Below, one piece after another: positions 16,175 to 24,780 of a DNA stretch of 36,719 nt (positions are counted from its first letter, which is position 1; each line of letters begins with the position of its first letter). The stretch is from Deltaproteobacteria bacterium (GTDB taxonomy: Bacteria; Myxococcota_C; UBA6777). Made by a program: the position numbers and the translations under genes. The stretch covers positions 1 through 36,719 of the forward strand of contig PCBK01000047.1 of assembly GCA_002731275.1 (NCBI GenBank), given 5' to 3'. Below the pieces are notes generated by a model, which had not been told where the DNA came from, did not search any database, and saw only the letters and a list, made by a program, of their open reading frames with translations.

Positions 16175-18406
16175 TCATTTTGCATGTTCTGGGTTGAGTT
16201 GATTGAGGGTTTCGTTGAGGAGGGCGCCTGTCACGTGTCCTTGTTGAAGGATGGCTTTGTATGCGCTTTGTAGGGTGACCTCTTTGATCTGGCGACCATT
16301 GAGGGGATACGCTGAGAGTTCTTTTATCTTCACACTTTCGTCTGTTGGGACTGCGTCGGAGATGTATAGCTCCCAAAGCTGTTGTCGCAGCGCATGTGTC
16401 GGCGTATGTAATTGGATGTGGTGGTGGACCTTTCCAGTCAAGGACACATCGAGTCGATCGGCGTGACGGGTCGTAAGCAATACGATGTCGGAGTGTCGTT
16501 CCATCCAGTGGACGAGTAACTTGGCCGCGATAGAGCGCGCCTTGGTCTCTGTTTGCGCGAAGAGCGCGTCTACATCGTCAAACAAAATGATCGCGTTGGT
16601 TTGTTTGGCTTTGCGGAAGATCGTCTCCAGGTGGCGCTCTGTCTCGCCTGTTTTGTCGGAGACTGTTGTGGGGATGGCCTCTATCAGGAGGGGTCTATTC
16701 AGCTCACATGAGATGGCTTCAGCGCAGAGTGTTTTTCCGCAGCCTTCGGGGCCTGACAGGAGGATATATGTCCCTCTGCCGTATGTGAGTTGTTGTCCGA
16801 TCTTCCAGCGGTTGGTCGCGATACGTTGGTTGCGAATGATGGAGATGAGGTCTTCGAGTTGTTGTCGTGTGTTATCAGGGAGAACAACTTGTGTGAGTCG
16901 TACCTTTGGGAAGTCGAGATAGGGGTCATCTGAGCTGTCAGGTGATGTGAGTTGTTCTTGGGCGGCATTTTCGAGATGTTCCATCGTGATGGAGGGCTCA
17001 TCGACGTTATCATGAAGGGCAGAGGCGACAGCCATCAAGACGGCATTTTTGATATATCCCCCGGTCATTTGGAAGCGATCGGCGAGCTTCTTGAGGTCGA
17101 CATCTTTGTGGATAGGTGCGTTGTCTGGCAGGTGTTTTTTCCAGATCTCGTGCCGCGCCTGTCTATCGGGTTCAGGGAATTCGACTTTGACGAGGATACG
17201 TCGATCGAGGGCTGGGTCGAGGGATTCGGGGAGGTTGGTCGCGAGGATCGCGACACCTTCGAAGCGTTCCAGCTCAGTCAGGAGGAGTGTCATCAAGGCG
17301 TTGCCGTTGTGACGGCTACCAAAGAGGACTTCACACTCGTCGAAGAAGAGGAGCGCATCTTGAAGTCGAGCTTCTCGAAAGAGTCGTGGTAGATAGCGAT
17401 CGGCCTCGTAGTTTTGTAGGAAGGTGGGGATATCGACATTGAGGATGCGTTTTTTCATGCGATTGGCGATGGAGTGTGCCATCATCGTCTTACCTGTGCC
17501 GGGTTTTCCGTAGAAGAGCATCAGGATACCACGACCGTATCGGATAATGTCGTCAAAGCCCCATTCTTTTCGGCACTGGAGGTAACGGTCATGGTTTTCG
17601 ACGACGGAGAGGATACGTCGTTTGCTCTCTGGTTCGAGGACGACTTGTTCGATGGAGACTTTGGGTTCTTCGACGGAGGAGAACTCCAGAAAGTCATCAT
17701 CGATGGTGTTGTCTCCGAGGAGGAAGCCAAATGTCCTGTTGGAGATCTGAATGGATGCTGAGAGCAGGTCACGTGGTGTTGAGTAGCGGCGATTGAGCTC
17801 GACGCTGAGAAGATCGTGAGCGAGCAGGGGGGCTTGTGGCGCGAAGTGGCTACGACGGATGATGCGTTCGGAGAAGTCGAGTTCACAGAAGTTGAACGCC
17901 AACTCGACACTCAATCCACTGCCGTAGTAGCCGTCTTGTTCGAGTTTTCCGTAGATGTTGTCGAATTTTCGTGAGAAGCAGGGCGCCATAGCAAGGAGTA
18001 GGAGTGTGCGTTCAAAGTCGTCGAGATCGTAGAGGTCACAGAGGCGGTCGATTGCGAGTTGTGGATGTCCGAGTCTTTGTTCGGCGAGTCGGGCATCAAT
18101 TGAGCCGCGTTTGTCCTCTTCTTTTTCTTTGAAGCCGAGCATTTTTTCTTGCAAGATCTGAATGGGATCTTCGTGTAGGTCGTAGCTTTCGTCTTCGTGG
18201 TCACCACTTTCGATGGTGGCGAGTTTGTGTTTGAGTTCGATCCGTCGTGCGCGAGCTTCGATCCAGCTGAGTTCTTCTTGGAGGTACTGGAGATCGGTTG
18301 TGAAGGGTGGTTTTCCTTTGGGGGAGGATGGGTGGCTCTTGAAAGCCCCACCATTTTTGGGTTTGGGGAAGAGTGATAGTTCTTTTCGTGACTTGGGACG
18401 TGCCAT
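16175..18406 (-). CDS. Tandem AAA+ ATPase with N-terminal helical/winged-helix region
   Basis: 743 residues. Residues 1 to about 45 are basic and low-complexity. Residues 45-250 are helical (LQYLQEELSWIEARARRIEL, LYDLDDFERTLLLLAMAP) and resemble the variant winged-helix region found before the AAA module of ATPases associated with contractile injection systems. The first AAA domain has Walker A GKPGTGKT at residues 300-307, Walker B LLFFDECEVLFG and RHNGNALMTLLLTELERFEG. The second has GPEGCGKT from residue 552 and Walker B IILFDDVDALF. A normal sensor-1 Asn is visible in the first (LATNLPES), while the second has LLTTRHADR, so the second domain may be weaker. Such ATPases remodel protein complexes. 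No sheath, tube or baseplate gene is nearby, so it is an orphan. Confidence 0.85.
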   Translation of the reverse strand: MARPKSRKELSLFPKPKNGGAFKSHPSSPKGKPPFTTDLQYLQEELSWIEARARRIELKHKLATIESGDHEDESYDLHEDPIQILQEKMLGFKEKEEDKRGSIDARLAEQRLGHPQLAIDRLCDLYDLDDFERTLLLLAMAPCFSRKFDNIYGKLEQDGYYGSGLSVELAFNFCELDFSERIIRRSHFAPQAPLLAHDLLSVELNRRYSTPRDLLSASIQISNRTFGFLLGDNTIDDDFLEFSSVEEPKVSIEQVVLEPESKRRILSVVENHDRYLQCRKEWGFDDIIRYGRGILMLFYGKPGTGKTMMAHSIANRMKKRILNVDIPTFLQNYEADRYLPRLFREARLQDALLFFDECEVLFGSRHNGNALMTLLLTELERFEGVAILATNLPESLDPALDRRILVKVEFPEPDRQARHEIWKKHLPDNAPIHKDVDLKKLADRFQMTGGYIKNAVLMAVASALHDNVDEPSITMEHLENAAQEQLTSPDSSDDPYLDFPKVRLTQVVLPDNTRQQLEDLISIIRNQRIATNRWKIGQQLTYGRGTYILLSGPEGCGKTLCAEAISCELNRPLLIEAIPTTVSDKTGETERHLETIFRKAKQTNAIILFDDVDALFAQTETKARSIAAKLLVHWMERHSDIVLLTTRHADRLDVSLTGKVHHHIQLHTPTHALRQQLWELYISDAVPTDESVKIKELSAYPLNGRQIKEVTLQSAYKAILQQGHVTGALLNETLNQLNPEHAK

Positions 18407-18698
18407 GGGACTCCTCTATGGATGAAGTTGTTATCGGTGTAGATCATAGTGATTTTTGTGGGAGAGTGAAAGGGGGAAATGTTTGCTGTGATATAGGTCG
18501 AGGTTTTCACCTGGGTACATAGCCATTCGTATCTCAATTCCGAACATTTTTGTGCCATTGGGTCCCTTTCTTTTCTTGGAGGTGGTTTTTGGTGGCTCCA
18601 GGTTCGTGTCTTCTCTACGCTAAGACGGACTCTCGATTCAATGAGTTCCATTGCAGGCGCTGATGTTTGCGATGTTTGAGGCACAAGGAGTGAACCAA
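18407..18698. other. Divergent intergenic region, AAA+ ATPase / metalloprotease
   Basis: 292 bp without a supported gene. It holds the candidate minus-strand promoter at 18443-18471 and, at its right end, the AAGGAG ribosome site (18685-18690) for the metalloprotease. I found no clear plus-strand promoter or operator. Confidence 0.45.
18443..18471 (-). promoter_or_regulatory. Candidate promoter for the AAA+ ATPase gene
   Basis: On the minus strand, TTTCAC (18466-18471), a 17-bp spacer and TATGAT (18443-18448) lie 37 bp upstream of the start. The -10 is good and the -35 weak. A GAGGAG ribosome site follows. Confidence 0.35.
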
Positions 18699-19619
18699 AT
18701 GGACCGAAAGACAAAGTGGATATTCCGAGGATGTATGATGTTGGCATTCTGCCTATCGCTGACGCTGCTCGCCGATGCAGCTTGGGCCAGGTGTCGTCGT
18801 GGATGGCGTTCATATCGCGCAAAGAACGGAAGGAGCTTTTGCTGTCCTCCTGGAACAAAAGGATATTATCGCGGTTACCGTGGAATTTCCTGTAAACGTG
18901 TTGCTCGTCGTGGGAGGCGGAGAGGCTATCGACGACCGACACGGAGAAGCTATAGGCGTCCAACACGCCGCCCTCGCTTCGAGCGTGCCGGGTATGCTGG
19001 AAGTCTACGATTTTCGTTCAACAGTATCCAGGCAAACGCGGCTGTCAGGCGCGTCAAGACAAAGTATTTCCACCGAAAGCGTTGTCGAGTCGTTGGACTC
19101 TACGGTCGCAGCGCGCAAAAGTTTCGTAGCGCCGCGGCGCGCATCAATCGAGTCATTTCATCACGTGGTTTTAGCAACGCAATGCACATGCACCATCGGT
19201 ATTATCGACGATGGGAGCGATATAACGGTTCGACCAAGAAGATCTTGTACCACATCCAACGTCGGCGCTGGAAGGTCGTCGTCAACAGCTTCGCTCGCAC
19301 ACGCAAGTATCCCTGTCGTGCTGATGTCGCTAATGGCCACACCAACGCATTCGCCAATCTCGGCGTCGGATTTCTCTTGATCTCCAAAAATTACCTGAAT
19401 CGTGCAAATGTTCGAGATCTCGCACGCACTGTTATTCATGAAGCGATGCATACCCTCGGGTACAGTCACAGAGGTCTTCCTGCGTGGCGCAAACGCTACA
19501 ACAACACCGTTCCTCCTTTTGTCGGTTGCTTAGTCAAATATTGGAACAACGCCGCATACCGAAGCCGTTCTGCGCAGGCCAAAATCGTTCGGTACTGTAC
19601 GACAGGTGGGGGCAAGTAG
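18699..19619 (+). CDS. Secreted Arg-rich HExxHxxGxxH metalloprotease-like protein
   Basis: 306 residues from the ATG at 18699, which has AAGGAG 8 bp upstream; a longer frame from 18651 is less likely. Residues 1-32 form a signal peptide (basic MDRKTK start, hydrophobic LAFCLSLTLLADAAWA). A Cys-rich and Arg/Tyr-rich region follows (CRRGWRS, SFCCPPGTKG, repeats of RRPTRRSY). The C-terminal half contains HEAMHTLGYSH, where His247, Glu248, His251 and His257 fit the metzincin zinc site HExxHxxGxxH. A Met-turn is not obvious. The mature protein is extremely basic, suggesting binding to a polyanion such as DNA, polysaccharide or cell wall. The likely role is an exported zinc peptidase; the substrate is unknown. 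Confidence 0.75.
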   Translation: MDRKTKWIFRGCMMLAFCLSLTLLADAAWARCRRGWRSYRAKNGRSFCCPPGTKGYYRGYRGISCKRVARRGRRRGYRRPTRRSYRRPTRRPRFERAGYAGSLRFSFNSIQANAAVRRVKTKYFHRKRCRVVGLYGRSAQKFRSAAARINRVISSRGFSNAMHMHHRYYRRWERYNGSTKKILYHIQRRRWKVVVNSFARTRKYPCRADVANGHTNAFANLGVGFLLISKNYLNRANVRDLARTVIHEAMHTLGYSHRGLPAWRKRYNNTVPPFVGCLVKYWNNAAYRSRSAQAKIVRYCTTGGGK

Positions 19620-19627
19620 AGGTTTTA

Positions 19628-19684
19628 TTGTGGGGGATAATGTTTGAAGAAGCGGTAAATTGTGGGGGATGATGTTTGAAGAAG
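19628..19684. repeat. Two 25-bp direct repeats, 32-bp period
   Basis: Copies at 19628-19652 and 19660-19684 share TTGTGGGGGAT.ATGTTTG with a single mismatch. They lie directly downstream of the metalloprotease gene. Confidence 0.85.
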
Positions 19685-19715
19685 GGGCGTACATTGCCCG
19701 ATAAATGGACGCCAG

Positions 19716-19755
19716 AAGGGGCCATCTGAAGGGGCATCTGAAGGGGCATCTGAAA
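19716..19755. repeat. 12-bp minisatellite AAGGGGCATCTG
   Basis: Three consecutive copies (19716-19728 with one extra base, 19729-19740 and 19741-19752) and the start of a fourth. Confidence 0.85.
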
Positions 19756-19775
19756 GGGCAAGTGGCAACTTGCCC
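19756..19775. terminator. Perfect 8-bp stem hairpin GGGCAAGT/ACTTGCCC
   Basis: The stem at 19756-19763 pairs with 19768-19775 across a GGCA loop. It lies between converging genes and could stop transcription from either side, but no T-run follows. Confidence 0.35.
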
Positions 19776-19836
19776 AATGAAAATGCAGCCCAATGAAAAC
19801 GCAGCCCAATGAAAACGCAGCCCAATCAAAAGATGT
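19773..19836. repeat. 16-bp minisatellite CCCAATGAAAACGCAG
   Basis: Units at 19773-19788, 19789-19804 and 19805-19820, with a diverged fourth from 19821. They abut the 3' end of the 19842-23342 gene. Confidence 0.85.
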
Positions 19837-19841
19837 GGTGT

Positions 19842-22800
19842 TTATGCGGTGCGATATACGCTGTAGATTTCGTTGATGTATTCAGGTTGGAGGGTTCGTT
19901 TTTCGATGTCTTCGAGAGAAGGCGTCATGGCTCGGTTTTGTTCGATGCGAGCTTTGATCTCCTCACGTACAAGTTCGTTATGTGCCTTGCTGAACTGTGT
20001 AAAGCGCAGCTTCAGGAGCCGTGGGTTTTGGCGCAATGCATCTCGCAGTGCGTTCAGTCCGCGCTGAGAGATATCATTATGCAACAAATCCACACTGCGT
20101 AAGGTGGGATGGCTTGCGATCAACTCTGCAATTGTCTCGGCACCTTCATCACCAAGGACATTCCCAGACTCACCAAGTGCATCCGTCCCACGCATGAATC
20201 CAAGGTCAAGATGGAGCAGATTGGGATGCTCGTGCAAAGCATCCACCAAGGCTCGCGCACCTTTCGAGCTGATGCGATTGGACGCGAGACCCAGACGTTC
20301 GATGCTCGTGTTGTGCTTGAGACCTTCGGCCAGATAGCGAACACCTTCATCACCGAGTCGATTGCACGAGATGTACAATGTCGTCAACTCACTCGTTGTG
20401 ATAGCGTCTGCGACAGCTTTTGCACCTGACGCTTTGACACCATTCGCGCAGAGATAGATGTGGCGCAAAGAGCGGTTGGACGACAGACCTTTTGCCACTT
20501 CGATGACACCATCGTTGAGCAATCCACAATTGAGCACATCTAACACCTCAAGGGTCTGATTGTGCGTGAGCAGATCACGTAAAAGAGGACCACTGTCGGG
20601 ACCAAGCGGGTTTCGCTTGAGCCAGAGGTGACGGACTTGCGTGTCTTGTGAGAGCGCTTCAGTGATCCATTTGAGACCCTTTGCTGTGAAGCGATTTCCT
20701 GCGATATACCAGATGTCCAACACAGATCGTCCGCTCTTGATATAGTCTGCGATCGCTTTGGCACCATCGTCACCAACAATGTTGTTTCCAAGCAGCAAGC
20801 GCGTCATGTACTTGTTCTTATCCATCGCGTCGAGCAAAGGCTCGATACCTTGTGGACCCACGACCTGTTTACATAGATCAAGTCGACCATCAGGAAGACA
20901 CGTTCCGCGCTCGAACTGCTCCATTTTCTCAGGCTTCTCTTCATTGGCAAGCCATGAAAAGAGCGGCGAGAATTCTTTGAGCGGACGTGGCAACACAGGC
21001 TCCGGCTCTGGATGAAGGATCGCCGAAGAGATCGGCTCATCGAGCAGGTGCAATCGTTCGTGATTGCGCTGCTTGTTGAATTTGCGGCGCAGATGAAGCT
21101 GGTTGTCCGAGTAGTGTAAGGACAGTTGTGCGAGGGCGTTACGCAGCTCCATGATCCATTTGCGATACAAGCGGTAACAGATCTGCTTGGTATAGGCCTG
21201 CGGATCTTCACCCTCCTGGAGTCCTTCCTGTCGACCTTCATGGAGTGGATTGAGCTTCTTCGCGATATCGCGAGCTAGCTCTGTTTTGCGGTCCAACGCA
21301 CCTTTGACACGGGGCGCATGTGTCGCACATGAGGTGGGCCACTCGCTTGCGTATTCACCATCTTCGTTCTCGATGAGGGTTGTTAGACGTGCGCGGTCTT
21401 CCTGGATCTGTTGGACGTACACGTCGACAATCGCCTCGTGAATGAGGGCAAACGATGTGTGCCAATTAGTGTGTTCCTGTTGTTCTCTCCAGGTCGCGAG
21501 CTGGCCGGCCCATTGATTGATCAACTCCCAGGCTTCCAGTTCAGCGAGGTGTCGAAGCAGCACATCGACCTTGTCCAGACCAAGCGCCACAAAAGCTGTC
21601 AACAACGCAAGAGATTGTGTTGTGTCCTGTGTCTTGTGTGCCAAAGCGATGGACAATCGATCCTCCGTCTGTAGCGTCTCGACCTCCGATGTCTCACCGT
21701 CTTTGAACAGCGTTTGGCAAGCTGCGAGTTGCTGTGGGGTGTACCACTGCGTGAGGATGTCCAAAGGGGCATTTGATTCGTCGAACCAATCGACCTTTTG
21801 CTTGAGATCTGCGTGTTGGGGCAGTGTACGTTGGGCTGGATCGATATAGGGTTTGCAGAAACCTTTCATGAACGTCTTGATCTCATCGAGAGGCCATTTG
21901 TCAGGGACAAAGTGTCCACCGCTGTGTTCGATGATCTGCGGCGTTTGAAAGCAATGTGCGAGCGCAAATGTACGATCTGGATCGACGAGCAGGTCATTTT
22001 GTCCGACCACGTGAAGAGACGGCAGGCTGATGCTGTTGGGTTGCAACAACTCATCGTGTTGTGCCGAGCGGGAGGGGAATCCCGAGATACACACGACAAA
22101 CTGAAGTCCCAACGCCTTCTCTGGTTCCATCGCGGCGACAAGTCCTGTCAGCGCTCCACCTTGTGAGAAGCCGATGATCCCATCAAATGGACCGTGTTGT
22201 TTGCACATTTGTTCGATGTACGCGAGTGAGACATCAACACCTTCGTACTGTGTGTTGCCTTCATCGGCGTTCCACCAAATACGTTGATGCTCTGTGTCGC
22301 GAAGGCGTCCAAACGCAGCGTAAACAGCTTCCTTGATATCTCCCTTGGGAGAATAAGGAAGTGGTGCATTGGCGTACACGATGTCAGCGATATCTGCGAG
22401 TTGTTTGCGCATCTTTTTGGTGCGCGCTCGCATCAAGCGAGCATTTTGGCGAAAACTATGCAAGAACAGGAGCTTGAGTTTTTGTACTCGCGTCTCGTTG
22501 GTGTGGTCTTCGTCCGTTGTGGATTCGGTTGTTTGCGTCTCAGTGTGTTCTTGTGTGGGGGACTTCACTGAGCGCGCAAAGCGGCTCTTTGTGTGTTTGA
22601 TGTACTGTTCTTCTGCAGGCGTTGATGTTCGTCCGAGCAGGGGATTTCTGTACGGGTATTGACCAAATTGTTCGAGCAGATCGACGTGTTTGTTTGCAGC
22701 ACGGAAGGCTTTCACAAAGGACTTCTTTTGTGGGCCTTGTGTTTCATTCATGAGTGTCGCGAGCAGGAGCGAGGCCTGACGTGCAAGTGTGACATCCTCG

Positions 22801-23342
22801 ATATGCTCAAGCACAAAGTAGACGAACATACGCTCTGCTGGTGCGAGAATGTGGCAGAGGTCTTGATCGATGAGCTGTTGTGCGAGCGCGAGCGCTTGGG
22901 TGTCGTATGCGAACATCTTCGCGGTCCCTCGGAAGATATGGCGAGGGAATTGGTCGAAGAGAATGATCAGCGCGAGGACACCGTGTGGGGTCTGCTTGAG
23001 GATGTCGAGTGTGCCTGCGTCTGCGAGATGAAGGTGCTCCAAAAAGCGCGTCTTGATCTCTTGGTCGACATCTTGGGAGGGGCGGAACCACTTGTTTCCG
23101 TCGTGTCCGTAATCGTTGTCTTGTGGGTTGGTGTGTGTACCGAACCAGTAACACAAGATCTCGTCTGCAAATTGTCCGATGAGTCCTTTGGGGAGGATAC
23201 GCCCGAATGTGCGTTGTTCCCACTGGGAGGGGAGTGGCTCTGCGTCTTGTTGGAGGTAATCTTTGAACGCAGAGAGCGTGTGCGTTGGGTTAGTTTGTTT
23301 GGGTATAGGGGGTTGGTTTGTATTGGATGTCATGGTGGTCAT
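19842..23342 (-). CDS. DUF924 - FSH1-type serine hydrolase - LRR fusion protein
   Basis: 1166 residues. Residues 40-235 match the DUF924 family (YWFGTH, WF.....D, LALIILFDQFPRHIFRGTAKMFAYD, PAERMFVYFVLEH), a TPR-like helical fold of unknown function. Residues 285-500 match FSH1-type alpha/beta serine hydrolases: LLFLHSFRQN, nucleophile Ser393 in GFSQGGALTG, acid in VGQNDLLVDP and His in HSGGHFVP. Residues 505-810 are helical and unassigned. Residues 830-1135 are NLR-like LRRs (LLLGNNIVGDDGAKAIADYI and following). There is no signal peptide, so it is presumably cytosolic. The hydrolase triad appears intact. It could be a large sensor-effector protein with the LRR as recognition module, but that is inference. 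The start is either the ATG at 23342 or the one at 23333; both have only a modest GGAG. A possible small ORF overlaps the start. Confidence 0.85.
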   Translation of the reverse strand: MTTMTSNTNQPPIPKQTNPTHTLSAFKDYLQQDAEPLPSQWEQRTFGRILPKGLIGQFADEILCYWFGTHTNPQDNDYGHDGNKWFRPSQDVDQEIKTRFLEHLHLADAGTLDILKQTPHGVLALIILFDQFPRHIFRGTAKMFAYDTQALALAQQLIDQDLCHILAPAERMFVYFVLEHIEDVTLARQASLLLATLMNETQGPQKKSFVKAFRAANKHVDLLEQFGQYPYRNPLLGRTSTPAEEQYIKHTKSRFARSVKSPTQEHTETQTTESTTDEDHTNETRVQKLKLLFLHSFRQNARLMRARTKKMRKQLADIADIVYANAPLPYSPKGDIKEAVYAAFGRLRDTEHQRIWWNADEGNTQYEGVDVSLAYIEQMCKQHGPFDGIIGFSQGGALTGLVAAMEPEKALGLQFVVCISGFPSRSAQHDELLQPNSISLPSLHVVGQNDLLVDPDRTFALAHCFQTPQIIEHSGGHFVPDKWPLDEIKTFMKGFCKPYIDPAQRTLPQHADLKQKVDWFDESNAPLDILTQWYTPQQLAACQTLFKDGETSEVETLQTEDRLSIALAHKTQDTTQSLALLTAFVALGLDKVDVLLRHLAELEAWELINQWAGQLATWREQQEHTNWHTSFALIHEAIVDVYVQQIQEDRARLTTLIENEDGEYASEWPTSCATHAPRVKGALDRKTELARDIAKKLNPLHEGRQEGLQEGEDPQAYTKQICYRLYRKWIMELRNALAQLSLHYSDNQLHLRRKFNKQRNHERLHLLDEPISSAILHPEPEPVLPRPLKEFSPLFSWLANEEKPEKMEQFERGTCLPDGRLDLCKQVVGPQGIEPLLDAMDKNKYMTRLLLGNNIVGDDGAKAIADYIKSGRSVLDIWYIAGNRFTAKGLKWITEALSQDTQVRHLWLKRNPLGPDSGPLLRDLLTHNQTLEVLDVLNCGLLNDGVIEVAKGLSSNRSLRHIYLCANGVKASGAKAVADAITTSELTTLYISCNRLGDEGVRYLAEGLKHNTSIERLGLASNRISSKGARALVDALHEHPNLLHLDLGFMRGTDALGESGNVLGDEGAETIAELIASHPTLRSVDLLHNDISQRGLNALRDALRQNPRLLKLRFTQFSKAHNELVREEIKARIEQNRAMTPSLEDIEKRTLQPEYINEIYSVYRTA

Positions 23343-23472
23343 TGCTCCACGTATGCGTTTGTGAATTGGAATTCTGAATGGATGGGGTCACTCGCCTAGC
23401 TCTACGACTGGACCAACAACCACCGCGCCAGCCGCGGCATGCTCTCATTTGATCGACACTCCATGCTCTCAT
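23290..23472 (-). CDS. Possible 60-residue leader ORF overlapping the fusion gene start
   Basis: On the minus strand an ATG at 23472 has an excellent ribosome site (AAGGAG, 7 bp spacing), better than that of the following large gene. It encodes MRAWSVDQMRACRGWRGGCW and then a basic, polar tail. The frame ends inside the first 20 codons of the fusion gene, in another frame. The 11-bp repeat ATGAGAGCATG occurs twice and encodes both MRAW and MRAC. It could be a leader peptide coupling translation into the large gene, or it could be fortuitous. I know no homologue. Confidence 0.3.
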   Translation of the reverse strand: MRAWSVDQMRACRGWRGGCWSSRRARRVTPSIQNSNSQTHTWSNDHHDIQYKPTPYTQTN

Positions 23473-23634
23473 GGGGATTCTCCTTGTATTCCATCTCATT
23501 TTGGATGGATGTGTTCATTACAAATCAAGATGTTTGTTGCTTGTTACGTGAAGACGTGAAGAGTGGTTCGTTTTTTCTGGGGGGAGAAGGGGGACTGTGT
23601 AGGTTGATGAGATGAGTTGGGGGATATTTGCTAT
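23343..23634. other. Intergenic region upstream of the fusion gene
   Basis: 292 bp. It contains the possible leader ORF, the two 11-bp direct repeats (23438-23448 and 23462-23472) and a GC-rich hairpin CCGCG/CGCGG (23423-23437). Nothing else recognisable was seen. Confidence 0.45.
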
Positions 23635-24639
23635 CTAGCTCGTGAAGCCAAAGACACCGAGGAGGCTGGGGAGCCATCGTGAGGATTCGTGTTCTTTGTT
23701 GTGATCGGGGTTGTATTTGTCCGTCGCGAGCATCTTGCTGAGGGGGTATTGCTCGGCTTTGTCGATGTGTTTGAGGATCATCTTTGCGATGGGTTTGCGC
23801 AGCTCTTTTGGCAAGTCGTGTCCCATCCCTTTGATGGTTTTGAAGCTCGCGTTGGGGATCGCTTTGGCTGTCGCGAGACCGTGTTCAATAGGGACAAGTG
23901 GGTCATCCATCCCATGAATGACCATTGTCGGTTGCTTGATGGTGCGAAGAAGCTCTGTGCGGTCACCACTCGCGATGATGGCACCGAGATGTCTCGCGAA
24001 TCCGTCTGTATAATCGGAGCGCTCCATATCACGGATGAGTTCTTCTCTTTTTTCATCGTCTGGGACTGGGTAGTCTGGTGAACCGATGATATCCCAGGTC
24101 TCCATCGAGTATTTGAGTTGGTCTTCTACGGAGTTGGGTTTGGAGCGGTTGTGTACAAAGTGTTTGATGACTTTGGGGTCTGTTCCAGGGAGCTTTGGGG
24201 AGCCTGTGCTGGACATAATGGAGGTCAGGCTACGAATTCTGTGGGGGTGGTTGGCCGTGACGTTTTGGGCGATCATACCGCCCATCGAGATACCGATAAC
24301 GTGGGCGCTGTCGATGTGGAGTTCGTCGAGGAGGTCGATGACATCAAGTGCCATGTCATCGAGATCGTAAGGAGCACTGGGTCGAAGGCCAAGCTTTCTC
24401 ATGAGGAGCATATAGCCGAGGTTGGGAGAGCCAAGCTCGTCGAATTTTTTGGAATGTCCTACGTCGCGATTGTCAAACCGAACGATGTGGTAGCCAGCAT
24501 CTGCGATGTCCTGACAAAATGAATTTGGCCACCCCGTCATCTGCGTGTTCAATCCCATGATCAAGACAATCGTGGGGTCGTTTGGGTTGCCAAATGTGTC
24601 GTATACCAAGCTCACTCGTTCAGTTGCAATCTCGTTCAT
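23635..24639 (-). CDS. Alpha/beta-fold hydrolase (RdmC-like esterase family)
   Basis: 334 residues, cytosolic. IVLIMGLNTQMTGWP contains the oxyanion region, RFDNRDVGHS is typical of this esterase group, and the nucleophile is Ser118 in VIGISMGGMIAQ. The acid is in VIHGMDDPLVP and the His in GMGHDLPKE. The family includes methylesterases and haloperoxidase-like hydrolases; the substrate is unknown. A C-terminal tail of about 40 residues (after KMILKHIDKAEQ) extends past the fold. It is the last gene before the 292-bp gap, in the same direction as the fusion gene. Confidence 0.88.
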   Translation of the reverse strand: MNEIATERVSLVYDTFGNPNDPTIVLIMGLNTQMTGWPNSFCQDIADAGYHIVRFDNRDVGHSKKFDELGSPNLGYMLLMRKLGLRPSAPYDLDDMALDVIDLLDELHIDSAHVIGISMGGMIAQNVTANHPHRIRSLTSIMSSTGSPKLPGTDPKVIKHFVHNRSKPNSVEDQLKYSMETWDIIGSPDYPVPDDEKREELIRDMERSDYTDGFARHLGAIIASGDRTELLRTIKQPTMVIHGMDDPLVPIEHGLATAKAIPNASFKTIKGMGHDLPKELRKPIAKMILKHIDKAEQYPLSKMLATDKYNPDHNKEHESSRWLPSLLGVFGFTS

Positions 24640-24751
24640 GACATTCTACCTCTGTGTAGTCTATATTCCTCCAAAATGGTGCATTTCCATTTAACTTGTG
24701 CGCTCTGAGTAGACTCGATTTCGCAGGAAATGCAGTGCGTCGACATATGAA

Positions 24752-24780
24752 AGTATAGGCATGCGAACCAAAGTACGCAA
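24752..24780 (-). promoter_or_regulatory. Candidate promoter for the alpha/beta hydrolase
   Basis: On the minus strand TTGCGT (24775-24780), a 17-bp spacer and TATACT (24752-24757) lie about 112 bp upstream of the start. The promoter would lie within the first copy of the 31-bp repeat family. Confidence 0.35.

Noticed and set aside
17911-18966. Long minus-strand frame of 351 codons
   Set aside because: It lies in another frame over the AAA+ gene, the divergent intergenic region and the start of the metalloprotease. Composition is Ser/Thr/His rich as expected of an antisense shadow, and there is no ribosome site.
18775-19380. Plus-strand frame of 201 codons
   Set aside because: Out-of-frame overlap with the metalloprotease gene, which has the signal peptide and zinc motif in its own frame.
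22659-23399. Plus-strand frame of 246 codons
   Set aside because: Antisense shadow of the DUF924 region, with Cys/Val-rich shadow composition.
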